DNA of 64,000 nucleotides from Typhlomys cinereus (GCA_023101885.1 JALPQD010000223.1:3397866-3461865); one strand, 5' to 3'; numbered from the stretch's first letter, positions 24,113 to 36,458 are shown. Translations and numbers: made by a program. The notes: generated by a model not told the origin, from the letters alone.

Positions 24113-24532
24113 TCATGGTTGTGTACAGGTGTCAACTTGATGGCTGAGGGTTTGAGTTTTGGACACATTTGTAGAGAATTAGTAGTTCAGCCCAGAGCTT
24201 AACCTGAAGGAGATTGTCTACTTGATGGGGCAGATCCAGCCCATGGTGGGTGGGACTAGGCCCTGAATAGGTGGATAAAATACCGAGAGCTGGTTGAGGA
24301 AGTTGGCATCCTTGTGTACACTTGGCCAGACATGCTAGTCTGGCAAGTAAGGATTGTCCCTTATGGTGATGGTGTGGGCCAGTTCCCTTGACCCTGGTGT
24401 TGGTACATGTTCTCATGTTAATCTGGACTACAGACAGTAAGGAGACTTTCATAAGAAAATAAACCCCTTGTTCCCTAAAGCCACTTGATGGTGATTTTAT
24501 CTGTAACCATGCAGGCAAACTGCAACACATCC
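24113..24532 (+). repeat. LTR-like interspersed repeat, copy 1
   Basis: A block of about 420 bp from GTGTACAGGTGTCAACTTGATGG through CCCATGGTGGGTGGGACTAG and GATAAAATACCG to AAACCCCTTGTTCC and AACCATGCAGGCAAACTGCAAC. A diverged copy lies in reverse orientation at 42699-43125 and a short piece at 40328-40380. The TATA-like GATAAAATA and, further on, AATAAA suggest a solo LTR of a rodent ERVL/MaLR type, but I cannot name the family. Confidence 0.55.
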
Positions 24533-25924
24533 AATAAAAAAACAAAAACAAAATAAGACAATGGTAGGGATAAGTGTGGGAAGAAGGGGGCATAGTGGGA
24601 GGGGAGAGAAGATAGCCTGGCAAATGAGGAGTAAAACTAACAAATTCACTGTTGTTCATGTATGAAACAATAAGAGAATAATTTAAGAAAATTAATAAAG
24701 ACAGTGCTAGAGGGACACTGTGTATTCAAAGGGCCCAGTTCTTTCGTTGGTCTACACCTACTTCCACAGTACCTCACAAATACCCTTTGTGCTCAGCATT
24801 TTATTGCAGCCCCTCAGAATCCAGCACATTGCAGGCTCCAGATATCAGGCTGGAATCCCCATGGAAACTCACCTTACATCATCAAACCTGCCACTTCACC
24901 AATGAAAAAGGAAAGGGGCAGGTCCACTTGGCATTCACCAAAGAACATGAGTCCTGAAAACTGGTCAGCACAGCCTTTCCAACCCAGCATGTTCAACTCT
25001 TTCCTTCTGCCCACACAACCCACAAAACTTAGAGGCCAGCAGCATGGCAGGGCCTTCAGCTGGGCTTCTTTGCTGGTGGGTTGCACACTGCTTCTCACCC
25101 AGTTCCCAAGAGTCCCAGGCCAGCTTACCCTGCTTCCTGCACACCCACTCAGGACCCACTCCCCTCAAGGCTTCCTGGTTCTAGGTTCTGCCCTCTTTGT
25201 CTCATGTCCCCTCAGACTGTGTCCTCAGCTGTGTCACCAACAGCATTGCACTCACCTTCCACAGCAGGGCCGCCAGGAATGGAGGACTCTTGAGACTCTG
25301 AATCAGAATCAAGTTACCACAAGGGGAACTTCCACTCAGATGATAGGACTATGTCCCACCATGTCCTCCTTCCCAGGCACGCACAGTTCAGGGCACAGCT
25401 ACCTGATACCAGATGACCTGCATTTGCAGAGGTTTGTGTGTGTGTGTTCTCTGGGACACTGTACATGAGCCCAGTCCACAGCCTGACAGTTGTTAGATTT
25501 TTGAAAATATTTGTATTTTGGGTTTTGAGGATTTCTCTTATAAATCGAACTATTCTGGAAGAAGATTAAATGTAAAAATATTAAAGTATGAGCTCAATGG
25601 CAGACTTTTAGGAGGTCTTCCGTGTAGTTATTACTTCACTTTCTTACAGATGTTTCATCAATACTTTAGATACTAGATGTGACAACAGTGAAGCCACAGG
25701 GTTTTCCTGCAGTGTGTTCACTGTAAAGTACATGTCCTTGCTAGAAGAAAGTTTAGTAGTACAACAGGAATCTGGCTCTGAGGTTGAGGCAATTTGTTCA
25801 GCTTGTTTTCTGTTATCACATCCAGAGAAACTCAGCATTGACGAGTGAGACATAGTACACTGACCCTCTTCACCTTACCTTTAAATGTATTACTGTTTCC
25901 CACTGTCTGTCTCTGTGATCATGC
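24533..25924. other. Unrecognised DNA; long frame without domain
   Basis: A 254-codon open frame on the plus strand (24704-25468) has a composition rich in Pro, Ser, Leu and His, with no domain, signal peptide or paralogue in the window. I take it as chance in a GC-richer segment. There is nothing else to report. Confidence 0.45.
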
Positions 25925-26100
25925 AGGCAATGCATGCCTATGTGTGTGTGTGCCTTATGGAGGGGTGGACATGCTATGGAGCAGGTAGGGGTCACAATTG
26001 TATTGTTATGTTCTGTCCTGCCATCCTTATAAGGATTTCAGGGATCAAAACTGTGTCATTAGGTTTGAGAGTCAAGCTCCATTATCAGTTTTCCTGGCAT
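25925..26100 (-). mobile_element. Diverged B2/B4-like SINE
   Basis: TGTGTGTGTGCCTTATGGAGG, GGGATCAAAACTGTGTCATTAGG and a final TTAACCTC correspond in order to the reverse-oriented B2/B4-like elements at 32272-32420 and 45740-45908. It is strongly diverged and abuts the duplicated segment at 26101 just as the SINE at 32272 abuts its partner. Confidence 0.4.
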
Positions 26101-26930
26101 TTAACCTCTTTCTATAGCACTAAGGAAATAATATGGTCCACCTTCACAATACTTGGTTAGAAATCCTGACCTCAAATCTCGGACTGTTCCTCTCCTCCCT
26201 CTACTTTCTCAACAGGTGTAAGAGTGGCTGGTCCTCTAACCATGAGCATCCATTATTACATGAGAAGGTGGTAATTGCTGCACTGATTTCAGATTGGCAA
26301 TATTTACTAAAACTCTAAAAGGAAGAAACTCTGTCCTGGTAATTGTAGCATATTTGGACCTCAGTAATGTTCTGGTGCCAGTTCCTGATGTTATAAAGAT
26401 TAGCAAGCCCTTTCTGATTGGCCCCAAGGAATGTTCCCACAAAGGCATTCACACTTGGTCAAAAGTCCACAGCACTGCAAGTCAGAAGCCTTGGGAGGAA
26501 CCTATTATTGTTATTCTGCTGAAAGGATGTGGCATCAAACTGTCCACTAAATATTGATATTTAAAAAGTAGTGCTGCACCCAGCATTGGTCAGAGAAGCT
26601 TTTTTTCTGTGTGCACGGTGGTTAATGTTGACACCCAAAGGTGGTGAAAGTGAAAACAAAATGTTGCTATTGAGTTCTCAATCTGAAATGGGACAGCTTT
26701 ATCCATTGCCCTTCCAAGACTCAGGAAACATAGCAGAAGAGCGGGCAGAGATGACTTATGAGCCAAGGGTGGAGATGAGTGTGATACAGCACTGTCCTTT
26801 GGATGTGAAATGGGTGTTGTGCACATGACCTCACAGCAGCTCTGCCACCTGCACAGAACTGCCTGTGGGCAAACAGTGTGGAGGGTCAGCAGCTCTCAGA
26901 GCCTCAGCCATTGCTGAGAAGGTGATTTTG
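26101..26930 (+). repeat. Direct segmental duplication, copy A
   Basis: Matches 32421-33230 in the same orientation over about 0.8 kb with many mismatches and small gaps. Shared landmarks are GGTTAGAAATYCTGACC, TTTCTGATTGGYCC, TTATTCTGCTGAAAG-like, AAATGGGTGTTG and CATGACCTCACAGC. No reading frame is conserved between the copies, so the duplication is probably non-coding. It contains an inverted CCAAT (CTGATTGGCC, about 26415). Confidence 0.75.
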
Positions 26931-28074
26931 TAGCTATGGCTGCTTACCCATGCTTCTGTGTGTGGCCCAACATGCATGAACACATGAAAGATAAGTCACA
27001 GAATGTGCTGGAGGGGTGTTAGGAGTCACTGTGGTAAAAGCTGGTTTTCCATTATCAAGAAACATTGTATCGTAGCTATTATTATCATTTTCACTATTAT
27101 TGTTGTTATTTTACTTCTGTGAGACAACACTCAGATGCAACTGAAGGGAGAAAGGGAGATTTATTTGGCTTGAGGTGCCAGAGAGGATACAGAGTCCACT
27201 GAGTTGGCAATCTCATAGCAGAAGGCATGGGTGGAGGCAGAGGCAGCAAGGCTGGCTCAGGTCCCAGCCATCACCATAGAGGCAGAGAGAGCAAGAGCAC
27301 CCAGCAAGAGGAAACCTTCCTGGGTCACCAGAATCTCTAGGTCCACCCTCTGAAGTGTCCTTTCCTCCAGCAAAGCTCTATCTCCTGAAGGTATCATGAG
27401 TTTCCCAAACATTATTACCAGCAGCTAAGAATGAAAACACATGAGCCTGTGGAGCACAACTCACATTCACATCATGGCATATGTCGTGTATATATGTGAT
27501 TAATAAAGAATAAAAATATTACAAAGAGGAGCACCTACCTTAAAGGAGTCCTGTGAGATACAATATGAAATCTTATTAGCAGAAGTTGTCACTGAAGGCA
27601 GTAGATGACTCCAGAAAGTCTGCCAGACCAGAACACAGGGACAGAATGTGTATCTCTGAAGAGTCATCAGCCAGCCACCGCAGCTTTGCATGCAACAAAT
27701 ACAGTGAGTGATATGTTTTCCCAATCTTTCCCCTAACTCTAAGCCATAAAACTTTGGCCAAAACTCCACCAATACACTCCTACAAGTACTTGTGGGTCAT
27801 GTGAGTAGTGGGTGTCCTTCCCTGGGCATGAAATAAAGGTTCGCTCCTTGCTGCTGAGATTGGCCTCTCTCTTAGTTTCTGCTTTAGCATTCTCTATTAC
27901 TTTTTTTTTGGTTAACACAATACATATAATACTTGCATTGAGTTCTGTTTTATCCTCCTAGTGTTTTCGAGTTCAGGTTTTCTCAGATAAACTTCTGTTG
28001 TCTATTTCAACTCATTTAATCTTCTTGAGTGTATATGCATATATATGTGTCAGAGTATTATGACTGGACTTCCT
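26931..28074. other. Unrecognised DNA, possible old LTR at 27128-27480
   Basis: The segment 27128-27480 (GGGAGATTTATTTGGCTTGAGG, then GAGGCAGAGAGAGCAAGAGCACCCAGC and CCTCCAGCAAAGC) has the general text of old mammalian MaLR-type LTRs, but I cannot name it. Elsewhere nothing is recognised. Confidence 0.35.
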
Positions 28075-28175
28075 TTTATAAACAGGGACTGGCCTTGAAT
28101 GTGATCCTTCCGCCTCAGACTCCTGAGATTTGGAATTAGAGCAGTGTAATAGCATGCCAAGTGTGATTTTCCCTT
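28075..28175 (-). mobile_element. B1 SINE fragment
   Basis: GGGACTGGCCTTGAATGTGATCCTTCCGCCTCAGACTCCTGAGAT followed by GCATGCCAAGTGTG is the reverse complement of the B1 body (CACGCCTGGC, AGGCGGATC, TTCAAGGCCAG). Confidence 0.7.
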
Positions 28176-28222
28176 TACAAAGAATTCAGCTTTTAAAATT
28201 ATTTGCTTTAAAATTATGTGTG

Positions 28223-28395
28223 CGGCTGGAGAGATGTTTCAACAGGAGAAACTTCTCACTTCAAAAGTAGAAGTTCTTGAGTTCAGATCCTAGAACCCAT
28301 ATAAATATGCCAGGTGAGGGAAGGAGACTGGAAGAAAAGTGGCAGATAGACCTGCAGAACCAGGAACCTAAGAAACTATTTTAGCAAAACTTAAC
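28223..28395 (+). mobile_element. tRNA-derived SINE, diverged
   Basis: CGGCTGGAGAGATGTTTCAAC, then TTGAGTTCAGATCCTAGAACCCA (B-box region) and GCCAGGTGAGGG, in the same order as the SINE at 17873. It lacks the young copy's CpG-rich tail and is much diverged. Confidence 0.65.
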
Positions 28396-28639
28396 ATCAG
28401 ATGAATACTTATGCAGATAACGCCCAAGAACTCTTTCTTTGTGAAGGATATGCTAGAGAGAAAGATGATGTGTGAGGTCAGGCAGCAGTGCTGTTACTTG
28501 CAATGACAAGAACACAGCTCTCCTCACTTTCCAAAACTACAGGAGAAGGTTTGTAGGGGAGCATATACTGCTACAGTTTATCAGTCAGTGCAGGGAGATA
28601 TCATAAGCCAATGATTAGCAGTGGGTCCAGGAAGAATCA

Positions 28640-29190
28640 AAGCAGTTAGGGGGCACTTATGGACCAGAACCTGTGAGCAACGCTCAGAAAGTATGCTAAA
28701 TGACATTTCTACAAACCATGCAATCTAACCATGATTTCTGATGTGAAATACAACCCTACTAGGACTTGCCATTCCCTGCAGAAGAGAAGAGCATGGAGAA
28801 GGCATGGGGATCTTGTTGATGGGAGAAGGCAGGCTCACCAGGAGCTTACTGGACTGTCCCTGAAAGACCACAGACCACAGCACTGCACCTGTCCCACACC
28901 TGCACATCTACTCTCCTCTCAGAACGAAGAACCTGTGATCATGCTCATGGCGCCTCTATCACCTGCACCTCATGAAAACCTGTGCTTGTTGACTGCACAA
29001 GAATTGGGGCACATTCTGCAGCACTTTCCTTGTTGACTCCAAACTCTTCCACAAACAAATAATCATTGGATCCAAAGTGGACATCTGGATTTAGAACACA
29101 TCAAGGAAACACACTCCCAGAAGCAGCTAGAGCAGCAGATGTTCACAATGGATAGTACAGCTTTTAACTGGAGGGAAGACTTACCCATGC
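28640..29190 (+). pseudogene. Smok-like last-exon remnant, paralogue of 44290
   Basis: CACTTATGGACCAGAACCTG then CTCAGAAAGTATGCTAAATGA aligns base by base with CATCCATGGATGAAAAAATG then TTCAGAAAGTATTCTAAATGA at 44318-44360, which encodes HPWMKKCEKCSES. Similarity continues through CATTCCCTGCAGAAGAGAA to the AGAAGCAGCTAGAGCAGCAGATGTTCACAA block at about 29117. The reading frame is destroyed here. Confidence 0.55.
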
Positions 29191-30108
29191 TAAATACTGA
29201 AAAACCTTAAAAGTACATTTAGATGCAGTGGTTCTCTATGCCAAAGGTTTCTAACCACCATGGTATGGAAGCACATCAGCTCAGTATTCGACAGACACAA
29301 GGGACACAGATAAGACAGCAGGGAATACTGAGCATTCAGAGTGCCCCCGTGGTACTCTGTACAAACCCTGGCCACCTGCTCGGGTGTGCCGTCCATGGGT
29401 GAGCTCACAGTTTAAAGCTTTTGTGTTTTGAATCTGTTTCCTTTTGGATTGCCAAATATCTCAAAATGGTGGGTGACCTTGAACTAATGTGTTAGTGCCA
29501 TTCAAGAGAAAGTGAGGTGCCTGCTGAGTCAGCTCCCTCTTCTGAGACCCTGAGGAAATCCAGGCATCGGACATAGCGTGGGCAGAGTGTGAGATTCCTG
29601 GCTGCTCTAACCTTCCTTCACTGTCACTTTCCCTGGAGTTACAAGTGCATTGTTAGCTCTGCTCGTGCTATAGGTCACGTTAAAGTTGGAGTTGAGTGTT
29701 TAGTGTCAGCTATGCCAGTGTCGCTTACCTGTAGTTCTGGCTGCAAGACCAGAGAACAGAGAACAAGGTGCCCGGGCAAAGCATTTCTGCATCTGAGGAT
29801 TTCCTACGTGGAGCAGCAGGTGTCATCATCTTCCCAAGTAATGTGAATGAGGCCTTGAACTTGGGGCTGGGAACCAACAATGTAGACCTCTTATCTGGAC
29901 ACCACCTGTACCTGGGACAGTCCACAACCAATGTACTTGAGAGCCCTACTTTGGGGTCTCCATGCTTTCACCCTAAAACTCATGGAGACATCTGAAAGGG
30001 ACTAGTATTTGATCTTAAAGTCTCATAATATTTTCCTTGAGGACAGTCTCCCTGCTGTGGAGGAAATTTTGAATTTGATCTTTCCTAGTATCTGAAATGT
30101 TGTTCCCT

Positions 30109-30152
30109 CTAACCAGCAAGGCCTGCTTTTCTAACCAGCAAGGCCTGCTTTT
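30109..30152. repeat. Perfect 22-bp tandem duplication
   Basis: Two adjacent identical copies of a unit beginning CTAACCAGCAAGG and ending GCTTTT. Confidence 0.9.
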
Positions 30153-30298
30153 CTTCCACTCCCCCTGCCTGTCCTAGCCTATGAGAATAACAATTTTCTC
30201 TTCATGTCTAGGAGATGAACTGGAAAAACTTTCAATACAGACACGAAGGCCTCCTACCTTAGGATCCAGTGTCACATCTCCCAGAGTTAGGTACCACT

Positions 30299-30356
30299 CA
30301 TGGCAGTTGAAACCTTGCTTATGGCAGCTAAAACCTTGCTCATGGCAGTTAAGACC
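30299..30356. repeat. Three imperfect ~20-bp repeats
   Basis: CATGGCAGTTGAAACCTTGC, TATGGCAGCTAAAACCTTGC and CATGGCAGTTAAGACC follow each other directly. Confidence 0.85.
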
Positions 30357-30659
30357 TACCAGTCTCCCGAAGTTCCACACAACATTCCTCTCTCTTCCAA
30401 GGACCAGATCCCTCCTCAGCCTGATTTTTTTACCTTTATCTTCTGCCTTCAACCAGTATGATCAGCTCCTCTTCCCACACAACAGTCTCTGGTTGGGCCC
30501 TAGTGGGGCAAACTACAAAATAGACTCCTTTGCACTTGTCCATCCCTTATCCCAGAGCACACAAGTCATTTTTCTGTTGTGAGTGCAGTATGTGGGATCA
30601 GAGTAATGGTGGAGAAAAAACAGGATCTGCTTATTTTCTATTGGAACACTTGGAACACT

Positions 30660-31080
30660 TGGGAATTAATACTTTTTTCCTGTTGAGGCAGGGTTTCTTC
30701 ACATTACCCAAACTGGGCTCTAATGTGCACTCACTAACTCTTTTATTCAATTACTTATGTATTTGTGTGTGTGTATTTATGTGCACACGCACATGTGTGT
30801 ATCATAGGGTGCTATGTGTCCCTGTGGAGGACAAAGAGTGACTTTGAGAATCATCATGGTTTACTTCTATGTCCTTCTTGCTGAGCTGTGGGATTTCCCA
30901 GGCCTCCATTTCAGCCTGGCATTCTTAGGTGGTAGTTGAGATCTGAACATAAGACCTACTGCTTGCAAAACAGAATCTTAATCTCTCAGCCATTTCTCCA
31001 GCCCAAGTAATAACTCTTCTTTCTTGACTTTCTAGGAAGCTGCAACTATAGGCACCCACCACTGTGCCAGGCTGGCATTA
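30660..31080 (-). mobile_element. B1 SINE split by a later SINE
   Basis: One B1 half lies at 30660-30738 (TTGAGGCAGGGTTTCTTCACATTACCCAAACTGGGCTCTAATGTGCACTCA). The other lies at about 31010-31080 (GGAAGCTGCAACTATAGGCACCCACCACTGTGCCAGGCTGGC). Together they form one minus-strand B1, interrupted by the SINE at 30739-31009. Confidence 0.65.
30739..31009 (-). mobile_element. B4-like tRNA-derived SINE inside B1
   Basis: On the minus strand this starts GGGCTGGAGAAATGGCTGAG (A-box) and has a B-box region, and on the plus strand it ends in TGTGTGTGTATTTATGTGCACACGCACA. It is inserted into the B1 above. Confidence 0.7.
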
Positions 31081-32206
31081 GGATGTGACATCAACCTTGG
31101 CATGACCTAGGTAAGTAAAGAGTGCAGAGCTATCACCCTGCATGTGCACCCAATGAATTCCATTCACAGAGGAACGACCGAGTGCTGGCACAGAAGGGAA
31201 AGCTAGGGGAACCAAGCTGGCTGCTGGGGATTCCTGGCACTGCCTTTCACACCTTCCAGGCTCTATAGACATCTGGATTCTCAGGTTGTTGCAGTGCAGG
31301 AAGCTGAGATACAGGATACTCACTTTTGTCCCTTTGGGTTGTCTGAGGTAGTGACCTGTCCATCCCAGGGAGATAAAGAGAGCAATGCTTGAAACCTCAA
31401 CAGGAACTTGCAGTGAGGCTGGACTGCACTATGTTGTGCTTTCTGCCCCTTGTTGTCTCACTGTCCCCTGAAGAAGTTGTGATACACAAACAGCCTCCTT
31501 CACACATGTCCCTGTCCAATCACCCATCTCTGACTTGGAGGCTCTTCCCACTGAATGGCTCATGCTGAATCACTGATGTCAGTCCTTGCCAGTTCGAGGT
31601 CTTGCATCAATCATCAAAATGTGGCAGAATTGAAGTGTGCCAAAGAGCAGTGCCTCGAGGGTACCTTGACTTGCCCATTGCTGGAAAACAGTATGCCTAC
31701 AGGGAGAAATCCACTTAACCTCAAAGAGGAAGGAGAGGTCTGTAGCTTGTTTACCAGCTCCTGCCCATAACATGGGGGATGATGCATCCTGTTGCCTAAT
31801 GTCACTACTGGTGCCGAGGGTCCCAGGTAACCTTCCCAGCCACTGCCAGCTACATCAATTGTTTCTCTTGTAAGCCCTGCAGTCTGCGGCTTCACTCAGC
31901 AAAAGCTAGCTGATATGGACCACTGAGTGTTCTGAGCATGAATGACTCACCCTTCACAGGGTGTGGATTTATGGGAAGAGCCAATCAGCATGCACAGGGT
32001 TGGTGCTTTCAGTTCCCAGCCTTCACCTTAGGCATCAGCAAGCTCTGCTCCATTAACTGGAGCTCTGGCATCAAGCACACATAGTTGCTTCATTGATAGA
32101 TCCACTGGCATCTCGCTGCCTCTTCACCAGCTCATAACCTTCCTGAGTTAGTGACTTGCAATGGTTCATCACAGCATTTAGGTAACTCACTCACTTCTAC
32201 ATGAAA

Positions 32207-32209
<3 letters not shown>
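31081..32209. other. No gene or repeat recognised
   Basis: Short open frames only and no domain. A CCAAT-containing stretch (GAGCCAATCAGCATG, about 31978) is noted without further support. Confidence 0.5.

Positions 32210-32271
<62 letters not shown>
32210..32271. repeat. (TC)n microsatellite
   Basis: About 62 bp of uninterrupted CT repeat. The minus-strand Glu-Arg frame across it is an artefact of the repeat. Confidence 0.97.
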
Positions 32272-32273
<2 letters not shown>

Positions 32274-32420
32274 TGGGATTCATATCCATGGAGCAGTTGG
32301 AGGTCAGAGGACAATATTGCAGAGTAAGTTCTTTCCTTCCACATTTTCATGGATTCTAGGCATGGACCTGGGATCTTTGGGTTTGTAGGACAAGTGCCTT
32401 TTTCACTTGTTGCTGTCCCT
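32272..32420 (-). mobile_element. B2/B3-like SINE
   Basis: GGAGGTCAGAGGACAATATTGC, TTCTTTCCTTCCACATTTTCATGGATTC and GGACCTGGGATCTTTGGG correspond to the tail, body and B-box region of a reverse-oriented B2/B3 SINE. Confidence 0.7.
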
Positions 32421-33230
32421 TAACCTCTTCTTATGGCACTGGGGACACGGAATATGACCCACCTTCAGAGGCCTTGGTTAGAAATTCTGACCACAATCTC
32501 TGGATTGGTTCTCTTCTTCCACTACTTTCCCAAGAGATGCAAGATTAATTGATTCTCCACTAATAAGCGTCCCTTACATGAGGAGCTGGAGAGTTGCTGG
32601 ACTTAATTAAACTGGCTTTCTTTACTAAACACCAGAGGAAGGAAGCTCTGGACTCTTGAAGCATATGTGCATTTCAATAATATTCTGGACAGATTTCTTT
32701 TGGGATGGGGATAAACAACCACTTTCTGATTGGTCCTGAGGAGTGTCCCGAGAGAGGCATGCACCCAAAGTCCAGAGCTGGGGAGTTCCTAAGTCGTGGA
32801 GGGACCTACGACTGCTATTATGCTGAAAGTACGAACTGTGGAACTACTTTCTAATATTTTCATGTATCTGTACAGATTAGTGCTCTTCTCAAATTTTGTT
32901 AGAGAAGTGTTTTTATTGTGCACAGTTAATGCAGACACCCAGCAGTGATTCAAGTGCTGCAAAATAGTTACTTATGACTCCTTAGGACTAAATATGATAT
33001 CTTTATCCATTCCCCTTCCATGACTCAAGGAATATAGTAGAAGAAGAAGAGAAGATGTAAGAGCCTGAGGATGGGGACGAGCGTGAAGAAACACTGTCTT
33101 CTGGACATAAAATGGGTGTTGGGCTCATGACCTCACAGCGGCTCTGTTACCCGCACAACAGCTGCCTGTTGATATTGCAGCATGGAGTGGCACAGCTCAC
33201 AAAGCCTTACATCTGGATGAGAAGGACATT
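32421..33230 (+). repeat. Direct segmental duplication, copy B
   Basis: Partner of 26101-26930, same orientation, with starts about 6.3 kb apart. It contains the same inverted CCAAT (CTGATTGGTCC, about 32736) and the CATGACCTCACAGCGGCTCTG landmark. There is no conserved frame. Confidence 0.75.
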
Positions 33231-34799
33231 AATGGATTATCGTGGATGGGAGAGTCTAGTTTTTGATAGGTGTGCTTTAATTCTTTAAAACAATCTTTCT
33301 ATCATGATAGTTTTCCTCACATTCTTTTAATTCATATTTTCCTGACAACTTATTAAAAAAGTTTGTCTTACTTTATTCACTGTGTAAGTTTCTGCTCACA
33401 CAAGTTGAGTCAAGGCAATGTACCCTATGGGCTCCAAAGGTCTCGTCCTATTCCTGAGCTTGCAGTATTCTTGGCTTCAACAAGATTACTAGCAACCCGT
33501 TACAGGGATGCTCTGCTTTCTTCCAGGTCTCTGGTCAAACAAGGAAACTTGAGGTGCTTCCTCTGTCAATGACAATGAAAAATTCACCACACTTTCTCAG
33601 GAAGGCAACTGGGCTGTGTCTAAGAGGACCAAAGGGCAGATGTGATGGATTGTCTCTGTTTTGCAAATGGACAGAATCCAGTCATATCTCTGCTGGTGGA
33701 ATATAATACTATATATATTTGTATACTATAGATAAACACGCACAGCGTAGGCACTCACATGCACGTAATTGGTGCCAAAGGGGAGAAGCAGAGTATTAGA
33801 TGAGCTAAATATGGTAGATGTTAATTTCTACAAAAGTCTTTATAGTTCCCAGAGGCACCATATTAAGACTATCTGCCTCACAGTGACTCTGCAAGCAATG
33901 GCCAACCTGTAGCAGCACCCGTTGTGAACTTTCTTCCCCACGTTATGTCCATGGATCTTCCTGCTGCCCTCCAGCCACTTCAGGGACTCCTTGAGTACCA
34001 GAGTTGTCTTAATTTCCCAGGGCAGCACTAAAAGGTAAAATTTCCTGCACAAATCAAGCAGAAGCAAAAATTAATCTGAGGTCTTAGCATGGTAGGTGCT
34101 CTTGTGCTAGATTTGTGGAGACATGCATCTGCACTTTTTTCTCAGGACTTTTTCCTCATGGAGTGGGTAAGGAGTCTTTGGAACAAGAGCAAGAAGCAAA
34201 GGTGACAAGAGACGACAGGTAGTAAGAAATAATCACCAGACTTGATGCTGGAATGATCATCAATTTTGTAGCTTGCTGTCTATCTGGTAGGCCCTGGTAT
34301 TGTCATGAGGAAAGTCAGGAGCAGAAAGCAGGGTAAGGAAGCTTATGTAGTGCTGTCTAGAGGTGGAATTTCAAGCAACTGACTTACCATTTCATGAGCA
34401 ACTACACTCGTGAAACAGTGTACTAGACTCTCCAGTAAACTTTTACCCTGGATGGCCCACTGTTCTTCTAAATTCTCCTCTGAAGACCGACACTGGCGCC
34501 TACTCACCTTACAGTCATCAGACAAAACTGTCAATCACAACACAGTCGAGTTTGTGATCTCGTTAGTTTGTTGTGGTCATTTGGACTATGGGTGTGGGGT
34601 TCCTTGCAGGAACGTGGATGGCTGAAAGGCAATTGCATCACCTAAAAGCCCGTCACAGCCTGAGTAATAGTCATAGAATCTGTATCCTTGGACCTCAGTC
34701 CACTGCTTGTATCCTTCCTGACATCTCAGAGTCTCCTATGGCTTCCATAAACTTAGAGAGGAGTCTGGCATATTCTCAGTTTAAGGAACTTCAAGACGT
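33231..34799. other. No gene or repeat recognised
   Basis: AT-rich DNA with short open frames (all 75 codons or fewer) and no domains. Confidence 0.5.
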
Positions 34800-36204
34800 T
34801 TGAGTTATTTGTGTCCTGAGACTCATGATTCTCCCCTCTCTCTTGGATAGGATGTTTCACTTGAGAAGAAATGGCCGTACGACACTTCACCCTTCGGCTC
34901 TTATATTCATTCCAGTCCCTCTTCCATAATGTTCCCTGAGCCTCTCATGGAGTAATAAAGCTTCCATTTCTGGCTAAATTTTGTGCTACTATGAGGTAGC
35001 AATAGTCACTTGTTCTCAGTCACTTCATGATTGGATAAAAGTGCTCATGTCTCAGTTGTAACTGTGTGTTACCTTTATGTAGCAGAACCTTCAATATGGT
35101 GGTTTTACCTTCAAGAGTCCATTCCAAAGGACAGGTGAGCTCAGTAGTCAGCAGTGAAAGGGTTAGTACAGAGCATATGACAAGCTCCGATACCATATGA
35201 AAGTTTCTGTCAATATCTTCCTCAACACAGTAGTCCTGGTAACAGTGGAGTATATTAGCTCTCCCTGCTTAAGCTCTGGTCCATAGACTATTTTCTTAGA
35301 TTTCCTTTCTGAATGTTTGATACTGCCATAGGTCTCTTGAGGATGTTACCAACATGAATGGTCTAAGTATGTTTATTCATCTTATTCATGTGGCTAAGAC
35401 CAAGAGGAATGACTTCTATCCAGCTGACTATATCCACTTCCCAAAGTCTGCTACACTTTTGGCCAGAACCCTAAGTGTATCCATTCCCATTGTGTCTTCA
35501 GCCTTACCTGACCATTTTGAGTACCCTAATTGGACTAAAGATGTGATGTATTGGCGTATATGTGTGGTAGGTATTTTTACGGACAAGACCTAGATTAAGG
35601 AAAGTATGAGGTACCCATGATTGCAAACTATGAGCAACAGTGGAAGATATTCATGGACTGAGAAATACTCAGACTCTTTCATCTATTCATATTTTCTTTT
35701 TACCTGAAATATTACCCTCATACAGATCTGAAGTCCCTAAGGAACTTCAGAATGTATGGTGCTTCCATGCATTCTATTATGCTCCATTGCCAACAGAAGA
35801 GGATGAAAGCTCATAGTCGCACCCCTGGCACGATACTTTCTGATGCACAAACATTGGGAAATGGTCAGGGGGATTGGACATCCCACCAGAACAGACACAT
35901 AGTGGCGTGGAAACAGTCTCTCTCTACTGCAAGGAGATCTCTAAGGAATTCCAAGATCCAAAGTGAAAGAACCAAAGTGGACACATGGGATCACTTGTGT
36001 TTACATGTGGTCACAGAGATCCTCCCTTTCAAATGAAACATGTTACAAGGAGCAGCTGTGGCAGCAGAGATTCACAACAGGATGTGCTTCTTTTCTTTTA
36101 AAGTTAGATATGATGGAAACATCATTGTAGAACTTTCTGTCATTGGTAGAGAAGATCTTAAATATGGATGTCTTTATTCATATCTGAATCATAGGGATTC
36201 TCCC

Positions 36205-36458
36205 ATTTTTATTTTTAAGTGTGTTTGTGTGGGAGTCTGTGAAGATGTGTATCAGAAGGTGCAGTTGAAGGGTGACTTTTGGGAAGGAGTCTGGTTTGCT
36301 CTACCTCCTTTTGGATTTGCTCTGTGTTTTCCCAAGCTCCAACTTCCAGGGCCCGAAATGTGGATTTTTGCCTTTCCTCTGCCATCAGTGGTCCAAAACT
36401 TAGGTCCTTCTGCTTGCAAGGCTGAAGTTTAACCCCTCAGCCATCTGTACAGCCCAGT
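36205..36458 (-). mobile_element. B4-like tRNA-derived SINE
   Basis: On the minus strand this begins TGGGCTGTACAGATGGCTGAGG and has a B-box region near the CTTGCAAGGCTGAAG text. The plus-strand end is TGTGTTTGTGTGGGAGTCTGTG. It interrupts the kinase-related array. Confidence 0.65.

Larger units (their letters stand above)
29191..30659. other. Unrecognised DNA with small tandem repeats
   Basis: No gene is supported. A perfect 22-bp tandem duplication (CTAACCAGCAAGGCCTGCTTTT, 30109-30152) and a threefold imperfect 20-bp repeat (about 30299-30356, unit like TTGCTCATGGCAGYTAAAACC) are the only structures seen. Confidence 0.5.

Noticed and set aside
24704..25468. 254-codon plus-strand open frame
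   Set aside because: It has no domain, no paralogue among the duplicated units, low-complexity Pro/Ser/His-rich composition and no splice or promoter context; it is most likely chance.
30109..30356. CRISPR-like or regulatory direct repeats
   Set aside because: There are only two and three short units without spacers, in a mammalian context; they are simple local duplications.
32132..32350. Minus-strand Arg-Glu repeat protein
   Set aside because: It is a translation of the TC microsatellite.
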